Assembly: GCA_017478485.1 (NCBI GenBank) | Contig: JAFVDI010000004.1 | Location: 1-54,635, forward strand | Direction: 5' to 3' | Source of the DNA: Clostridiales bacterium | GTDB taxonomy: Bacteria; Bacillota; Clostridia; Saccharofermentanales; Saccharofermentanaceae | Length of the DNA stretch: 54,635 bases | Shown: positions 8,009 through 16,541 of the stretch, piece by piece | How the letters are laid out: the number at the start of each line of letters is the position of its first letter | Position numbering within the stretch: the stretch's first letter is position 1 | Translations under genes and position numbers: made by a program | The notes under the pieces: model-generated | The model's input: the letters and a program-made list of their open reading frames with translations, nothing else | Databases searched by the model: none | What the model was told of the DNA's origin: nothing

Positions 8009-8989
8009 TTACTCGTATTCTACCGTAGCAGTCGGCTTCGGCGTGTAATCGTAGAGCACGCGGTTGATGCCGGGAACCTCGTGAGTGATACGTTCTGTGA
8101 TCTTGCACATGAGATCATAGTCGATAGGTTCAACAGTGCATTTAACTACGTCTGTCGTGTTGATCGCACGGACGATGCAGAGCCACTCGAATGCTCTCTT
8201 GCCGTCCTTGATGCCTGTGGACTTGAAATCGGGAACGACAGTGAAATACTGCCATACCTTGCCTGCGAGGCCTGCCTTTTCGAACTCTTCACGGAGGATC
8301 GCATCAGACTCTCTGACTGCTTCGAGTCTGTCTCTTGTGATGGCACCGGGGCATCTTACGCCGAGTCCGGGACCCGGGAAAGGCTGACGGTAGACCATCT
8401 TGTCGGGAAGACCGAGAGCAGAACCGACCACGCGGACCTCATCCTTGTAAAGATACTTAACGGGCTCAACAAGCTCGAAATCGAGTTCCGGAGGAAGACC
8501 TCCGACGTTGTGGTGAGCCTTGATCCCCTGCTCACTTTCGAGAATGTCTGGATAGATGGTTCCCTGTGCAAGGAAAGCAATACCGTCAAGCTTAGCAGCT
8601 TCTTCAGCGAAGACCTTGATGAACTCTTCGCCGATGATGTGACGTTTCTGCTCGGGATCGGTAACTCCTGCGAGAAGATCCAGAAATCTGTCTACTGCAT
8701 CAACATAAATGAGGTTTGCGCCGAGCTCGTCCCTGAAGACCTTGCAGACCATCTCAGGCTCGCCTTTGCGGAGGAGACCATGGTTAACGTGAACGCAGAC
8801 AAGATTGCTGCCGATCGCCTTGATAAGAAGTGCTGCAACTACCGAAGAATCAACGCCGCCGGAGAGTGCGAGGAGAACCTTCCTGTCTCCAACCTGCTCT
8901 TTGATCGCCTTGATCTGATCGTCAATGAAAGCGTCAGCCAGGGCTTTTGTATTGATCCTCTTAAGGGATGCGGGTCTTACGTCTGCCAT
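8009..8989 (-). CDS. guaA: GMP synthase, ATP-pyrophosphatase (synthetase) subunit
   Basis: 326 aa. Converts XMP to GMP using ATP and ammonia. The PP-loop LALSGGVDSSVV lies near residues 40-51, followed by the adenylation domain (LAQGTIYPDILES, PFPGPGLGVRCPG) and the dimerization domain ending YDYTPKPTATVEYE, the normal GuaA C-terminus. The glutamine amidotransferase domain (~190 aa) found at the N-terminus of typical bacterial GuaA is absent, as in archaeal two-subunit enzymes. Only 122 bp separate the start from divergent pyk, so the amidotransferase must be encoded elsewhere. CGGAGG precedes ATG 8989. The 3' end adjoins the integrative island. Confidence 0.93.
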   Translation of the reverse strand: MADVRPASLKRINTKALADAFIDDQIKAIKEQVGDRKVLLALSGGVDSSVVAALLIKAIGSNLVCVHVNHGLLRKGEPEMVCKVFRDELGANLIYVDAVDRFLDLLAGVTDPEQKRHIIGEEFIKVFAEEAAKLDGIAFLAQGTIYPDILESEQGIKAHHNVGGLPPELDFELVEPVKYLYKDEVRVVGSALGLPDKMVYRQPFPGPGLGVRCPGAITRDRLEAVRESDAILREEFEKAGLAGKVWQYFTVVPDFKSTGIKDGKRAFEWLCIVRAINTTDVVKCTVEPIDYDLMCKITERITHEVPGINRVLYDYTPKPTATVEYE

Positions 8990-9111
8990 ATGTAAAGCCT
9001 CCGATGTAAAAAATATTAACTAAATCATTTTACAATATTGTGCAGAAGTTTAGGGTTACAAATGATAAAATCAGACAAACCTTTTTATTATTTTCAAGGA
9101 GAATAATATAT

Positions 9112-10524
9112 ATGCGTAAGACAAAGATCATCTGCACCATCGGCCCCGCATCTGATAACGAAGAGACATTGTCAAAGATGTGCGAAGCGGGAATGAACGT
9201 CGCAAGACTTAATTTTTCGCATGGTACACATGAGCAGCATCAGGAGAAGATCGACCTCATCAAGAGAGTCAGGAACAAGATGAACCTCCCTATCGCCATC
9301 ATGCTCGACACCAAGGGTCCTGAGTACAGGATCGAGACGTTCAAGAACCACAAGGTCGAACTCGTTGACGGTCAGACTTTTACTCTTACAACAGACGATA
9401 TCGAAGGTGATGAGACAAGAGTTTCAGTCACATACAAGCTCCTTCCCGAGCAGCTCAATCCGGGTGACAGAGTCCTCATCAACAACGGACTCGTCATTCT
9501 CGAGGTAAAGGGTGTTGCAGGAACAGACGTTATCTGCGATGTAGTCGTAGGCGGCGTTCTTTCCGATCAGAAGTCAATGAACTTTCCGAACAAGGTAATG
9601 CAGGGTCCCTTCCTCAGCGAGCAGGATAAGAGCGACCTCCTTTTCGGTATCAAGAACGACATCGATTTCGTTGCCGCTTCATTCGTATCCTGCAAGGAGG
9701 ACATGATCGAAATGCGCGAATTCCTTGACGCTAACGGCGGCGAGGACATCGAAGTAATCGCAAAGATCGAGAACCGTGCAGGCGTTGACAACATCGATGA
9801 GATTTCCGAATACTGCGCAGGCATCATGATCGCAAGAGGCGACCTCGGCGTTGAGATTCCTTTCCACGAGGTACCCAGCGTTCAGAAGCAGCTCATCAAG
9901 CGCTGCAGACTTTTAGGCCGCAGAGTTATCACCGCTACAGAGATGCTCGAGTCCATGATCAACAACCCGAGGCCTACGAGAGCTGAGATCTCCGACGTTG
10001 CAAACGCAGTCTATGACGGTTCTTCAGCCATCATGCTCTCAGGCGAATCAGCTGCAGGCAAATATCCTGTCGAGGCAGTCCAGACAATGTCCCAGGTTGC
10101 CGAGTACACTGAGATGCACATCAACTACAGGGACCGCTTCTACAAGCAGGACTTCAAGATCAGAAACAACCTTGACGCCATCTCCCACGCAACATGCCAG
10201 ATGGCCATCGATGTAGGCGCAAAGGCTATCGTTGTTCACTCCAGGAGCGGCGTCACCGCAAGAATGGTATCCCGTTTCAGATGCCCCATCGACATCGTTG
10301 GAATGACGACATCCGAAAGGATCTGGAGAAGGCTCAACTTAAGCTGGGGTGTCATCCCGATCCTCAATGAGGAATTCAATTCAACGGACGTAATGTTCTA
10401 TCACGGCCTTAACGTTGCCGTAGACGTCCTCGGCCTCGAAAAGGGCGACAACGTCGTAATGACAGGCGGACTCATCAACGGCACAGCCGGAAATACCAAC
10501 ACCATCAAAGTCGAAACAGTCTGA
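9112..10524 (+). CDS. pyk: Pyruvate kinase
   Basis: 470 aa cytosolic glycolytic enzyme that makes pyruvate and ATP from phosphoenolpyruvate and ADP. The start MRKTKIICTIGPAS, substrate motif LNFSHGTHEQH, MLDTKGPEYR, and the active-site segment MIARGDLGVEIPFHEVPSVQK are all present. The C-terminal regulatory domain is complete (SRSGVTARMVSRFRC to GLINGTAGNTNTIKV). No extra PEP-utilizing domain is attached, unlike some Bacillus enzymes. ATG 9112 is supported by AAGGAG; earlier in-frame sequence from 9040 lacks homology. It is divergent from guaA. The peptide transporter starts 25 bp downstream, so read-through is possible. Confidence 0.96.
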   Translation: MRKTKIICTIGPASDNEETLSKMCEAGMNVARLNFSHGTHEQHQEKIDLIKRVRNKMNLPIAIMLDTKGPEYRIETFKNHKVELVDGQTFTLTTDDIEGDETRVSVTYKLLPEQLNPGDRVLINNGLVILEVKGVAGTDVICDVVVGGVLSDQKSMNFPNKVMQGPFLSEQDKSDLLFGIKNDIDFVAASFVSCKEDMIEMREFLDANGGEDIEVIAKIENRAGVDNIDEISEYCAGIMIARGDLGVEIPFHEVPSVQKQLIKRCRLLGRRVITATEMLESMINNPRPTRAEISDVANAVYDGSSAIMLSGESAAGKYPVEAVQTMSQVAEYTEMHINYRDRFYKQDFKIRNNLDAISHATCQMAIDVGAKAIVVHSRSGVTARMVSRFRCPIDIVGMTTSERIWRRLNLSWGVIPILNEEFNSTDVMFYHGLNVAVDVLGLEKGDNVVMTGGLINGTAGNTNTIKVETV

Positions 10525-10549
10525 CACTTAACAAGCGGAGGGGGAACGG

Positions 10550-11509
10550 GTGACAGGCAGGCAAACAGCTCTTTATGTTTTCAGGAAGGTCTTCGAGCTC
10601 ATTGCGACACTCCTTCTAGTTTCGCTGTTTACTTTTCTGGCTTTTTCGGTAATCCCGGGTGATACTGCCCGCATCATGCTGGGCGCAAACGCCACGGAGG
10701 AGCAGGTTGAAGCTCTCAGGACCGACCTCGGTCTCGACAAGCCGCTGGCCGTCCGTTACATCACATGGCTCGGCGGTGCATTCACCGGAGATCTCGGAAA
10801 CTCCACACAGTTCAGGACCGGCGTGGCAGGACTTATCGCAAGCCGTCTTCCGGTTACTCTCGGAATGAGTATCCTTGCCTTCATCATGATCGTCGCGATC
10901 TCTTATCCGCTGGCGATACTGAGTTCAAGACGTCCCGGCAAACTTGCCGATCAGATTTGTTCGGTATTGGGTCACGTGCTCTTCGCGATCCCGCCTTTTG
11001 TTCTGTCCCTCCTGCTCATACTGATCTTCGGCAGCATCCTTAAGAATTTCACCATCGGCAATTATGTCGCTCCAAATGTGGATTTCGGCATCTACCTGCA
11101 GAGTCTCCTGCTGCCCGCATTTGCTATCGCCCTGCCTAAGATCGCGATGACCTTCAAGTTCTTAAGATCATCCATCATCGAGCAGAAAGCCTCCGATTAC
11201 GTTGCCACCGCAAAGAGCCACGGCCTTTCGGACATTAAGATCATGTTCAGGCATATCCTTCCGAATTCAAATGTGTCTTCGATCACCATAATCTCACTTG
11301 TCCTGTCTGACATCCTGGGCGGAAGCCTTATCGTCGAACAGGTATTCAACCTTCCGGGATTGGGGCGTCTGCTCCTTTCGGCAATATCCCAGCGCGACTT
11401 CCCGCTTCTGTCGGGAATAGTCTTCTATCTGGCACTCGTGACCGTACTGCTGTATTTCGCGGCAGACATCTTCTCGAGCCTGTCCGATCCGCGCATCAGG
11501 TTAAGTTAA
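10550..11509 (+). CDS. Oligopeptide/nickel-type ABC transporter permease (DppB/OppB family)
   Basis: 319 aa inner-membrane permease with about six helices. The N-terminal pattern FLAFSVIPGDTARIMLG and EQVEALRTDLGLDKPLAVRYITWL are family signatures. The EAA loop is ASDYVATAKSHGLSDIKIMFRHILPN and the end is SSLSDPRIRLS. The start is GTG (MTGRQTALYVF) with GGAGGGGG upstream. First of three tightly packed genes: the DppC-like partner follows after 10 bp. No substrate-binding protein is adjacent, so peptide versus nickel specificity cannot be settled. Confidence 0.9.
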   Translation: MTGRQTALYVFRKVFELIATLLLVSLFTFLAFSVIPGDTARIMLGANATEEQVEALRTDLGLDKPLAVRYITWLGGAFTGDLGNSTQFRTGVAGLIASRLPVTLGMSILAFIMIVAISYPLAILSSRRPGKLADQICSVLGHVLFAIPPFVLSLLLILIFGSILKNFTIGNYVAPNVDFGIYLQSLLLPAFAIALPKIAMTFKFLRSSIIEQKASDYVATAKSHGLSDIKIMFRHILPNSNVSSITIISLVLSDILGGSLIVEQVFNLPGLGRLLLSAISQRDFPLLSGIVFYLALVTVLLYFAADIFSSLSDPRIRLS

Positions 11510-11519
11510 ACGGGAGGGT

Positions 11520-12356
11520 ATGAACTTGAACAAGAACTCCGTATCCGCCCGCTCGAAAAGATTCTACATAATCGGACTCATTCTTCTGTCCGTAGTGGTC
11601 ATCGCTTTCCTGGTATCGCTTTTCTGGACACCTTACGATCCTTACACCACAGATGCGGCATCAAAGCTCCTGCCTCCTTCGGCGGCTCATCCTTTCGGAA
11701 CGGATAACTTCGGAAGAGATGTCCTTTCGAGAGTAATGTGCGCTGCGAAGTTCACGGTCTTCATCTCCGTTGCAGGCGTATCCATAGCATTGATCTTGGG
11801 AACCGTCACCGGCCTTCCCGCAGGATATTTCGGCGGGCTGACCGACAGATTCATAATGTTCATCAACAACAGCATCATGTGTTTCCCCGGCATACTCCTT
11901 GCGCTCGTTGCAGTCGCCGTTTTCGGTGCTTCGATGTTCAACGTCGTCTGGGCACTTGGCCTTGTTTTCGCGCCGACTTACGCGAGGGTCTACAGGTCCG
12001 GAACTATCGAGATCAAAGAATACGATTACATCACTCATGCCCGCGTAATGGGCATCAGACCCGGAAGGATAATGATCATGCACATCCTCCCGAACCTCGT
12101 TCCGCAGCTCCTTCCGGCAACGGTAATAGGACTTGCGAACATGACTCTTTTCGAATCGGGAATGAGTTATCTGGGCTTAGGCGTTCAGCCGCCTGACGCT
12201 TCATTCGGCAAGATGCTCGCTGAAAGCCAGGCATACATAAGAGTCGCTCCATGGCTCGTCATCTTCCCTTCGATGATGCTCGTCTTCTACATTCTGGGAC
12301 TCTATTTCGTTTCAGAGGGCATGAGAGTATCGTTCACGAAAGGAGGCGGTTCCTGA
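11520..12356 (+). CDS. Oligopeptide/nickel-type ABC transporter permease (DppC/OppC family)
   Basis: 278 aa membrane protein forming the second half of the permease channel. It shows the typical periplasmic segment TPYDPYTTDAASKLLPPSAAHPFGTDNFGRDVLSRV and the EAA loop KEYDYITHARVMGIRPGRIMIMHILPNL. GGAGGG precedes the ATG. Its TGA stop shares a base with the ATG of the ATPase gene, so the three genes form one operon. Confidence 0.92.
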   Translation: MNLNKNSVSARSKRFYIIGLILLSVVVIAFLVSLFWTPYDPYTTDAASKLLPPSAAHPFGTDNFGRDVLSRVMCAAKFTVFISVAGVSIALILGTVTGLPAGYFGGLTDRFIMFINNSIMCFPGILLALVAVAVFGASMFNVVWALGLVFAPTYARVYRSGTIEIKEYDYITHARVMGIRPGRIMIMHILPNLVPQLLPATVIGLANMTLFESGMSYLGLGVQPPDASFGKMLAESQAYIRVAPWLVIFPSMMLVFYILGLYFVSEGMRVSFTKGGGS

Positions 12357-13936
12357 TGGCCAGACACATACACGTCGTTAAGGTTCACCACCTCACTCTT
12401 TCGTTCCCGACAAGGAAGGATCCCAACCCGAAGCCCGTATTAGATGACGTCGATTTCGGCATAAGGGACGGTGAGATCCTAGGTCTCATCGGCAACTCAG
12501 GAAGCGGCAAGACGATGACATCACTTGCGATAGCGGGACTTCTCCCCGAGGGTGCCCGCATCACCGGAGGCTCGATCAAATTCCAGGGCGAGGATCTTCT
12601 TACGATGGATCCCAAAGCCCGTAGAAAGATGCTCGGAAGCGACATCGGCATGATCTTCCAGGAGCCTTCGACCGCATTGGATCCGCTCATGAAAGTCGGA
12701 AAGAATCTCGATGAGGTTCTTGTCGTTCATGGCATCAAAGACCCGAAACAGCGCCGCGAGAGCATCATCAAGATGATGTCCACGGTCGGTTTCGTTAACC
12801 CTGAAGAGATCTACGAACGTTATCCGCACCAGCTCTCGGGCGGCCAGCGTCAGCGCGTCCTCATTGCAGGCGCTGCTCTTCTTGCACCTAAGCTCCTCAT
12901 CTGCGATGAACCCACGTCGTCACTTGATACGGTCACGACCGTGCAGATCTTAGACCTTCTCAAAGACCTCTGCAGGAAGCTTCACATGACGATACTCTTC
13001 ATATCACACGATCTCTCCGCAGTCAGGAATTTCTGCGACAGAGTCATGGTAATGAAGGACGGAAAGATCATAGACAAAGACACTACATCGGATATACTTA
13101 ACAATCCGAAAAACGCATATACGGCAGAGCTCCTCACCAGCGCGAGGCTCGATCCGAGAATGCTCGGCATAGAGCGTGCACACGTCGACTACTCATCAAG
13201 TCCTGTGCTTACAGCCAAAGGCATTACCGCAGGATACCGTGACAGAGGATTCGGGAAAAGTTTTGAAAATAAAGTCCTCAAGGGCGTTGACCTTGAGATT
13301 TATCCTCATGAGATCTTAGGACTCATCGGAAGCTCGGGATGCGGAAAGACAACCCTCATCAGATCGCTTCTGGGACTCCTGCCTCACACCGGAACGGCAA
13401 CCGTTTCGGGAAAGCGCACAGGCGCGGTCTTCCAGGATCCTGTCTCATGTTTGAATCCTGCTCACACCGTTAAATGGCATCTGAACGAAGCGCTGCGGGT
13501 ATACGAAAAGAAGCTTACAAACGAAGAACGCATGGCAAAGATAATCGCTGCGCTTGAAGAAGCAGGCCTTAATGAAGACTTCCTTCTGAGAAAGCCGCAT
13601 CAGCTTTCAGGAGGCCAGAGACAGCGTGTCGCGATCGCGATGTGTCTCATAATGAACCCGGGTCTGATAATCGCAGACGAGCCTTTCTCATCACTTGACG
13701 CAAGTTCGTCAGCGGAGATCTTAAAGCTCCTGACAGACATCAACCGCGAGCGCGGAACATCCTTCCTGCTCGTAACTCACAACATTCATATCATAAGGCA
13801 GATAGCTCCGCGCGTAGTAGTTATGCATGACGGAAAGATATGTGAATCAGGTCTGACAAACGAAGTATTGAGCAATCCGAAAGCCCCCGCGACGATCAGG
13901 CTGCTCGATGCCGAAACAAAGCTTCACGGAGCATGA
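12356..13936 (+). CDS. Fused ABC transporter ATPase (DppD-DppF type, two nucleotide-binding domains)
   Basis: 526 aa with two complete ATPase halves. Half 1 (~1-265): Walker A GNSGSGKT, signature LSGGQRQR, Walker B LLICDEPTSSLD. Half 2 (~275-526): Walker A GSSGCGKT, signature LSGGQRQR, Walker B LIIADEPFSSLD. In most systems these are separate DppD and DppF subunits; here one chain would energize the two permeases upstream. I chose ATG 12356, which overlaps the permease stop (TGATG). Followed by a long hairpin. No periplasmic binding protein is encoded next to it. Confidence 0.93.
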   Translation: MARHIHVVKVHHLTLSFPTRKDPNPKPVLDDVDFGIRDGEILGLIGNSGSGKTMTSLAIAGLLPEGARITGGSIKFQGEDLLTMDPKARRKMLGSDIGMIFQEPSTALDPLMKVGKNLDEVLVVHGIKDPKQRRESIIKMMSTVGFVNPEEIYERYPHQLSGGQRQRVLIAGAALLAPKLLICDEPTSSLDTVTTVQILDLLKDLCRKLHMTILFISHDLSAVRNFCDRVMVMKDGKIIDKDTTSDILNNPKNAYTAELLTSARLDPRMLGIERAHVDYSSSPVLTAKGITAGYRDRGFGKSFENKVLKGVDLEIYPHEILGLIGSSGCGKTTLIRSLLGLLPHTGTATVSGKRTGAVFQDPVSCLNPAHTVKWHLNEALRVYEKKLTNEERMAKIIAALEEAGLNEDFLLRKPHQLSGGQRQRVAIAMCLIMNPGLIIADEPFSSLDASSSAEILKLLTDINRERGTSFLLVTHNIHIIRQIAPRVVVMHDGKICESGLTNEVLSNPKAPATIRLLDAETKLHGA

Positions 13937-13960
13937 CACCAATTAAAAATATCTACAAAA

Positions 13961-13998
13961 TTAAGGACGGCTGCCTCAGGAGAAGCAGCCGTTCTTAA
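13961..13998 (+). terminator. 14-bp inverted repeat after the ABC transporter operon
   Basis: TTAAGGACGGCTGC (13961-13974) pairs with GCAGCCGTTCTTAA (13985-13998) with one G-U, around a 10-nt loop. The flanking T run is weak, so it may be a terminator or an RNA-stabilizing 3' hairpin. Confidence 0.6.
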
Positions 13999-14134
13999 GG
14001 GTGATCTATATAAAGCATTCACTTTATATTGATTACATTGTACTAATCTGAATTGTTAAGTTCTTCACCAAATTGAAGACAAATTTCGACAAAAATATGA
14101 ACTATGGGTTAATGAACACATTGTGTTTCAGGCA

Positions 14135-14165
14135 ATAAAAAAGGGGAGATCAGATCTCCCCTTTG
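14135..14165 (-). terminator. Strong terminator of the prepilin-like gene
   Basis: A 10-bp perfect stem (14141-14150 with 14154-14163, AAGGGGAGAT/ATCTCCCCTT) is followed on the minus strand by a run of six T. It lies about 20 bases beyond the stop of the prepilin-like gene. Confidence 0.9.
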
Positions 14166-14183
14166 AAGTTTTCAGTCAAGTGA

Positions 14184-14930
14184 TCAGCTGAGCTTGATCT
14201 TAAGTGCACTCTCGATGTCCTGAGCGGAAACAACCTTTGTCTTTTTACCGTTCCAGAAATCATTTCCATTATCTACTTTACAATTCTGGCAGATCCAGTA
14301 CTTACCGTTGTCAACACCGGAGAGGTCGATCAGATATGAGCCGTCAGCCTGCTTCTTGATCACGATGTCAGTAACATCATTGGAATTGTTGTTGCCTGCA
14401 TTCAGCTTGATAGTAACTGAATCACCATTGACGCTGTAGCTGATAGGGCCTGCTGTGCCTGATCCTGCAGTTGTTAAAGAAGGAGCTGTAACAGTGATAG
14501 CACCGCCGCCACCCTGCTGGCCGCCTCCCTGTGCCTTGGTGGTCTCTGTAGGCTTAGAAGTATCGCTCGGCTTAGTGTCACTCGGCTTAGTGTCGCTCGG
14601 TTTGGTAGGCTTCGGATCTTCCTTCTTCGTTTCTGTCGGCGTAGGAGCTTCTGTCTGAGTAGGCTGATTATTTTCTGTTGCGCCTGTATTCAGCGTCTCT
14701 GTCTCGAAAGGTTCGTTATTAACCATACCTTTCTTCTTATTAACCTTCAGAACGGCGTCAGCTTCAAAGTTGGCATTGTTTGCAACGGCACGGCTTGCAG
14801 CAGCCTGTGAACGGTTAACCATTGATGCGATACCGATCATGGTAGCACCGGAGAGGATAACTATGATTGCAACGACCAGTAAGATCTCGGCTAATGAAAA
14901 GCCTTTTTTGTTCTTCAATAAGTTCTTCAT
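14184..14930 (-). CDS. Prepilin-like protein with type IV N-methylation signal and Thr/Pro/Lys-rich linker
   Basis: About 248 aa. The N-terminus NKKGFSLAEILLVVAIIVIL is a class III prepilin signal: cleavage would be after the Gly, leaving Phe+1 and Glu+5, with a long hydrophobic helix. Residues ~75-145 are low complexity with tandem KPSDT units and a Gly/Gln-rich stretch, resembling a wall-spanning linker. The C-terminal ~100 aa form a globular domain with a CQNC motif. ATG 14930 is chosen (AGAAGG upstream); GTG 14939 is also possible. No pilus assembly ATPase, peptidase or other pilins are nearby, so it is an orphan. Confidence 0.75.
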   Translation of the reverse strand: MKNLLKNKKGFSLAEILLVVAIIVILSGATMIGIASMVNRSQAAASRAVANNANFEADAVLKVNKKKGMVNNEPFETETLNTGATENNQPTQTEAPTPTETKKEDPKPTKPSDTKPSDTKPSDTSKPTETTKAQGGGQQGGGGAITVTAPSLTTAGSGTAGPISYSVNGDSVTIKLNAGNNNSNDVTDIVIKKQADGSYLIDLSGVDNGKYWICQNCKVDNGNDFWNGKKTKVVSAQDIESALKIKLS

Positions 14931-15061
14931 AACGATCACACCTTCTCTCTTTCTAAATTAAACATCCCACATGCCTTGATTATAAAAACTGTTTCTTCAT
15001 TATTCAATCACATTTCTTCACAATTCAATAAAGTATCAAATAATAAACCATAAAGAATGTG

Positions 15062-16459
15062 TTACGAAATCATTTCCTTAGCTGATTTTATCAATAAATC
15101 CCTGCTATTTGTTATATCTCCGTCCAGATAACGCTCGAAAAGCGCATCCAGTATCTTCCCTACTTCAGGCCCCTTCGGACAGCCCAGAGCGATTATGTCA
15201 TCACCCGAGATCTCAAGGTCTTTAGAAGCAAAAACAGCTCCGCTCTGTTTCAGTTCATCCGCGATCACTGACATGTACTCCAGCTTTTCGAGCCTCTTCC
15301 TTCCGAGTTCCGAATGGGCCATGATGTCGGCTTTTTGGAGTACTTTGAGCTTTTCATACAGATCGGGACCGACTTTGCAGAGGACCTTGTGGACCGCAGG
15401 TCTTTCGGGAGGAGTATAGACGTCATGGAATTCGACCAGCCTGCAGACTTCCTCTGTGAAACGTTTCGGGTACTTTAAACCGGTCAGGACTCGTTCCGAT
15501 ATCCTTCTGCCGGCTTCCGGATGGCCCTTCATGTGGGCTACCCCGTTTGCGTTGATCCTGAAGCATTCAGGTTTTCCCAGGTCGTGCAGCAGGGCTGCCA
15601 TCGCCAGAACGGGATCTCTTGAAGGCCGGGCTCCCTCATGTTCTTCAAGCGGAATACCGTCCAGGACAGCAAGTATATGTTCCAGACAGTTCCTGTCGTG
15701 AAACTTAGTACGCTGGTCAAAGCCGTGGCAGAGAGCGATCTCCGGAATGATCACGCTCATTATCTTCCAGCAGCGCCTGATCACGGAGGATGTATGCATG
15801 CCGCAGACGATCCCCGTCAGTTCGGTTGCTATCCTTTCGGCTGAGATCCTGTTCAGTTCACCGGCACATTTTTCCATGGCGATGAACGTATCATCTTCGA
15901 TCTCAAAACCGAAACGGGAGGCAAATCTCATGGCGCGGAGTATGCGCAGGGCATCTTCGCCGAAACGTTCCTCAGGGTCGCCTACTGTCCTTATGATGCC
16001 CTTTTCGAGATCTTCCGTGCCGCCGGTAATGTCCTTTACGCTGCCGTCTTTTTCCATATATAAGGAGTTGACCGTGAAGTCCCTCCTCCTGACGTCTTCT
16101 TCAATGCTCCGGGTAAACCTGACCGAATCGGGACGCCTTAAATCCGAATACTCTCCGTCAACACGAAAGGCCGTGATCTCGATATTGCCCTCATCAGTGA
16201 TCGCAGTTACCGTGCCGTGAACGCTCGCATTGTCTATGTGTCTGATGCCGGCGGCCTCAAGAACTCTTATGGTTTCATCGGGGTAAGATGACGAAGAAAT
16301 GTCAAAATCGTGGGGGTTCAGGCCGAGGAGCATGTCTCTTACCGCTCCTCCGACTATGTAGGCTTCATATCCCGAAGACTCCAAAAGGCCCAGTATCATT
16401 GATACAGAGCTGGGTATGGGATAGTTTCCACTGCGTCTTTCATTAACCCCTGAAACCAT
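15062..16459 (-). CDS. cca: CCA tRNA nucleotidyltransferase / poly(A) polymerase family with HD domain
   Basis: About 465 aa. Adds or repairs the 3'-CCA of tRNA. The nucleotidyltransferase head has AYIVGGAVRDMLLGLNPHDFDIS (the GG motif and the DxD metal ligands), then DFTVNSLYM and the RNA-binding helices (EDALRILRAMRFASRFGFEIE). The C-terminal half carries an HD phosphohydrolase domain (AALLHDLGKP), as in many Firmicute enzymes. The ATG at 16459 has no clear Shine-Dalgarno; a TTG six bases upstream is in frame. CCA-adding and A-adding specificity cannot be told apart by eye. Confidence 0.9.
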   Translation of the reverse strand: MVSGVNERRSGNYPIPSSVSMILGLLESSGYEAYIVGGAVRDMLLGLNPHDFDISSSSYPDETIRVLEAAGIRHIDNASVHGTVTAITDEGNIEITAFRVDGEYSDLRRPDSVRFTRSIEEDVRRRDFTVNSLYMEKDGSVKDITGGTEDLEKGIIRTVGDPEERFGEDALRILRAMRFASRFGFEIEDDTFIAMEKCAGELNRISAERIATELTGIVCGMHTSSVIRRCWKIMSVIIPEIALCHGFDQRTKFHDRNCLEHILAVLDGIPLEEHEGARPSRDPVLAMAALLHDLGKPECFRINANGVAHMKGHPEAGRRISERVLTGLKYPKRFTEEVCRLVEFHDVYTPPERPAVHKVLCKVGPDLYEKLKVLQKADIMAHSELGRKRLEKLEYMSVIADELKQSGAVFASKDLEISGDDIIALGCPKGPEVGKILDALFERYLDGDITNSRDLLIKSAKEMIS

Positions 16460-16541
16460 GCGCAAATTATATCAAATCGTAATATTTAAAGAATATGTAT
16501 TACCTTAAAATTATTATATATTTTTGTTTCAGGGGGACGCC

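Noticed and set aside
8011..8035. Duplicate attachment site left of the island
   Set aside because: I looked for a copy of the guaA end in 1-1300 and found none longer than a few bases; the other end must be outside.
7940..8995. 351-aa open frame opposite guaA
   Set aside because: Antisense shadow; guaA on the minus strand has intact motifs, terminator and ribosome site.
12251..12355. Upstream extension of the fused ATPase gene
   Set aside because: Overlaps the DppC-like permease by over 100 bp and has no homology; ATG 12356 overlaps the stop in the usual way.
14530..14620. Possible CRISPR-like or satellite repeat
   Set aside because: These are short in-frame repeats coding for KPSDT units of the prepilin-like protein; there are no spacers.
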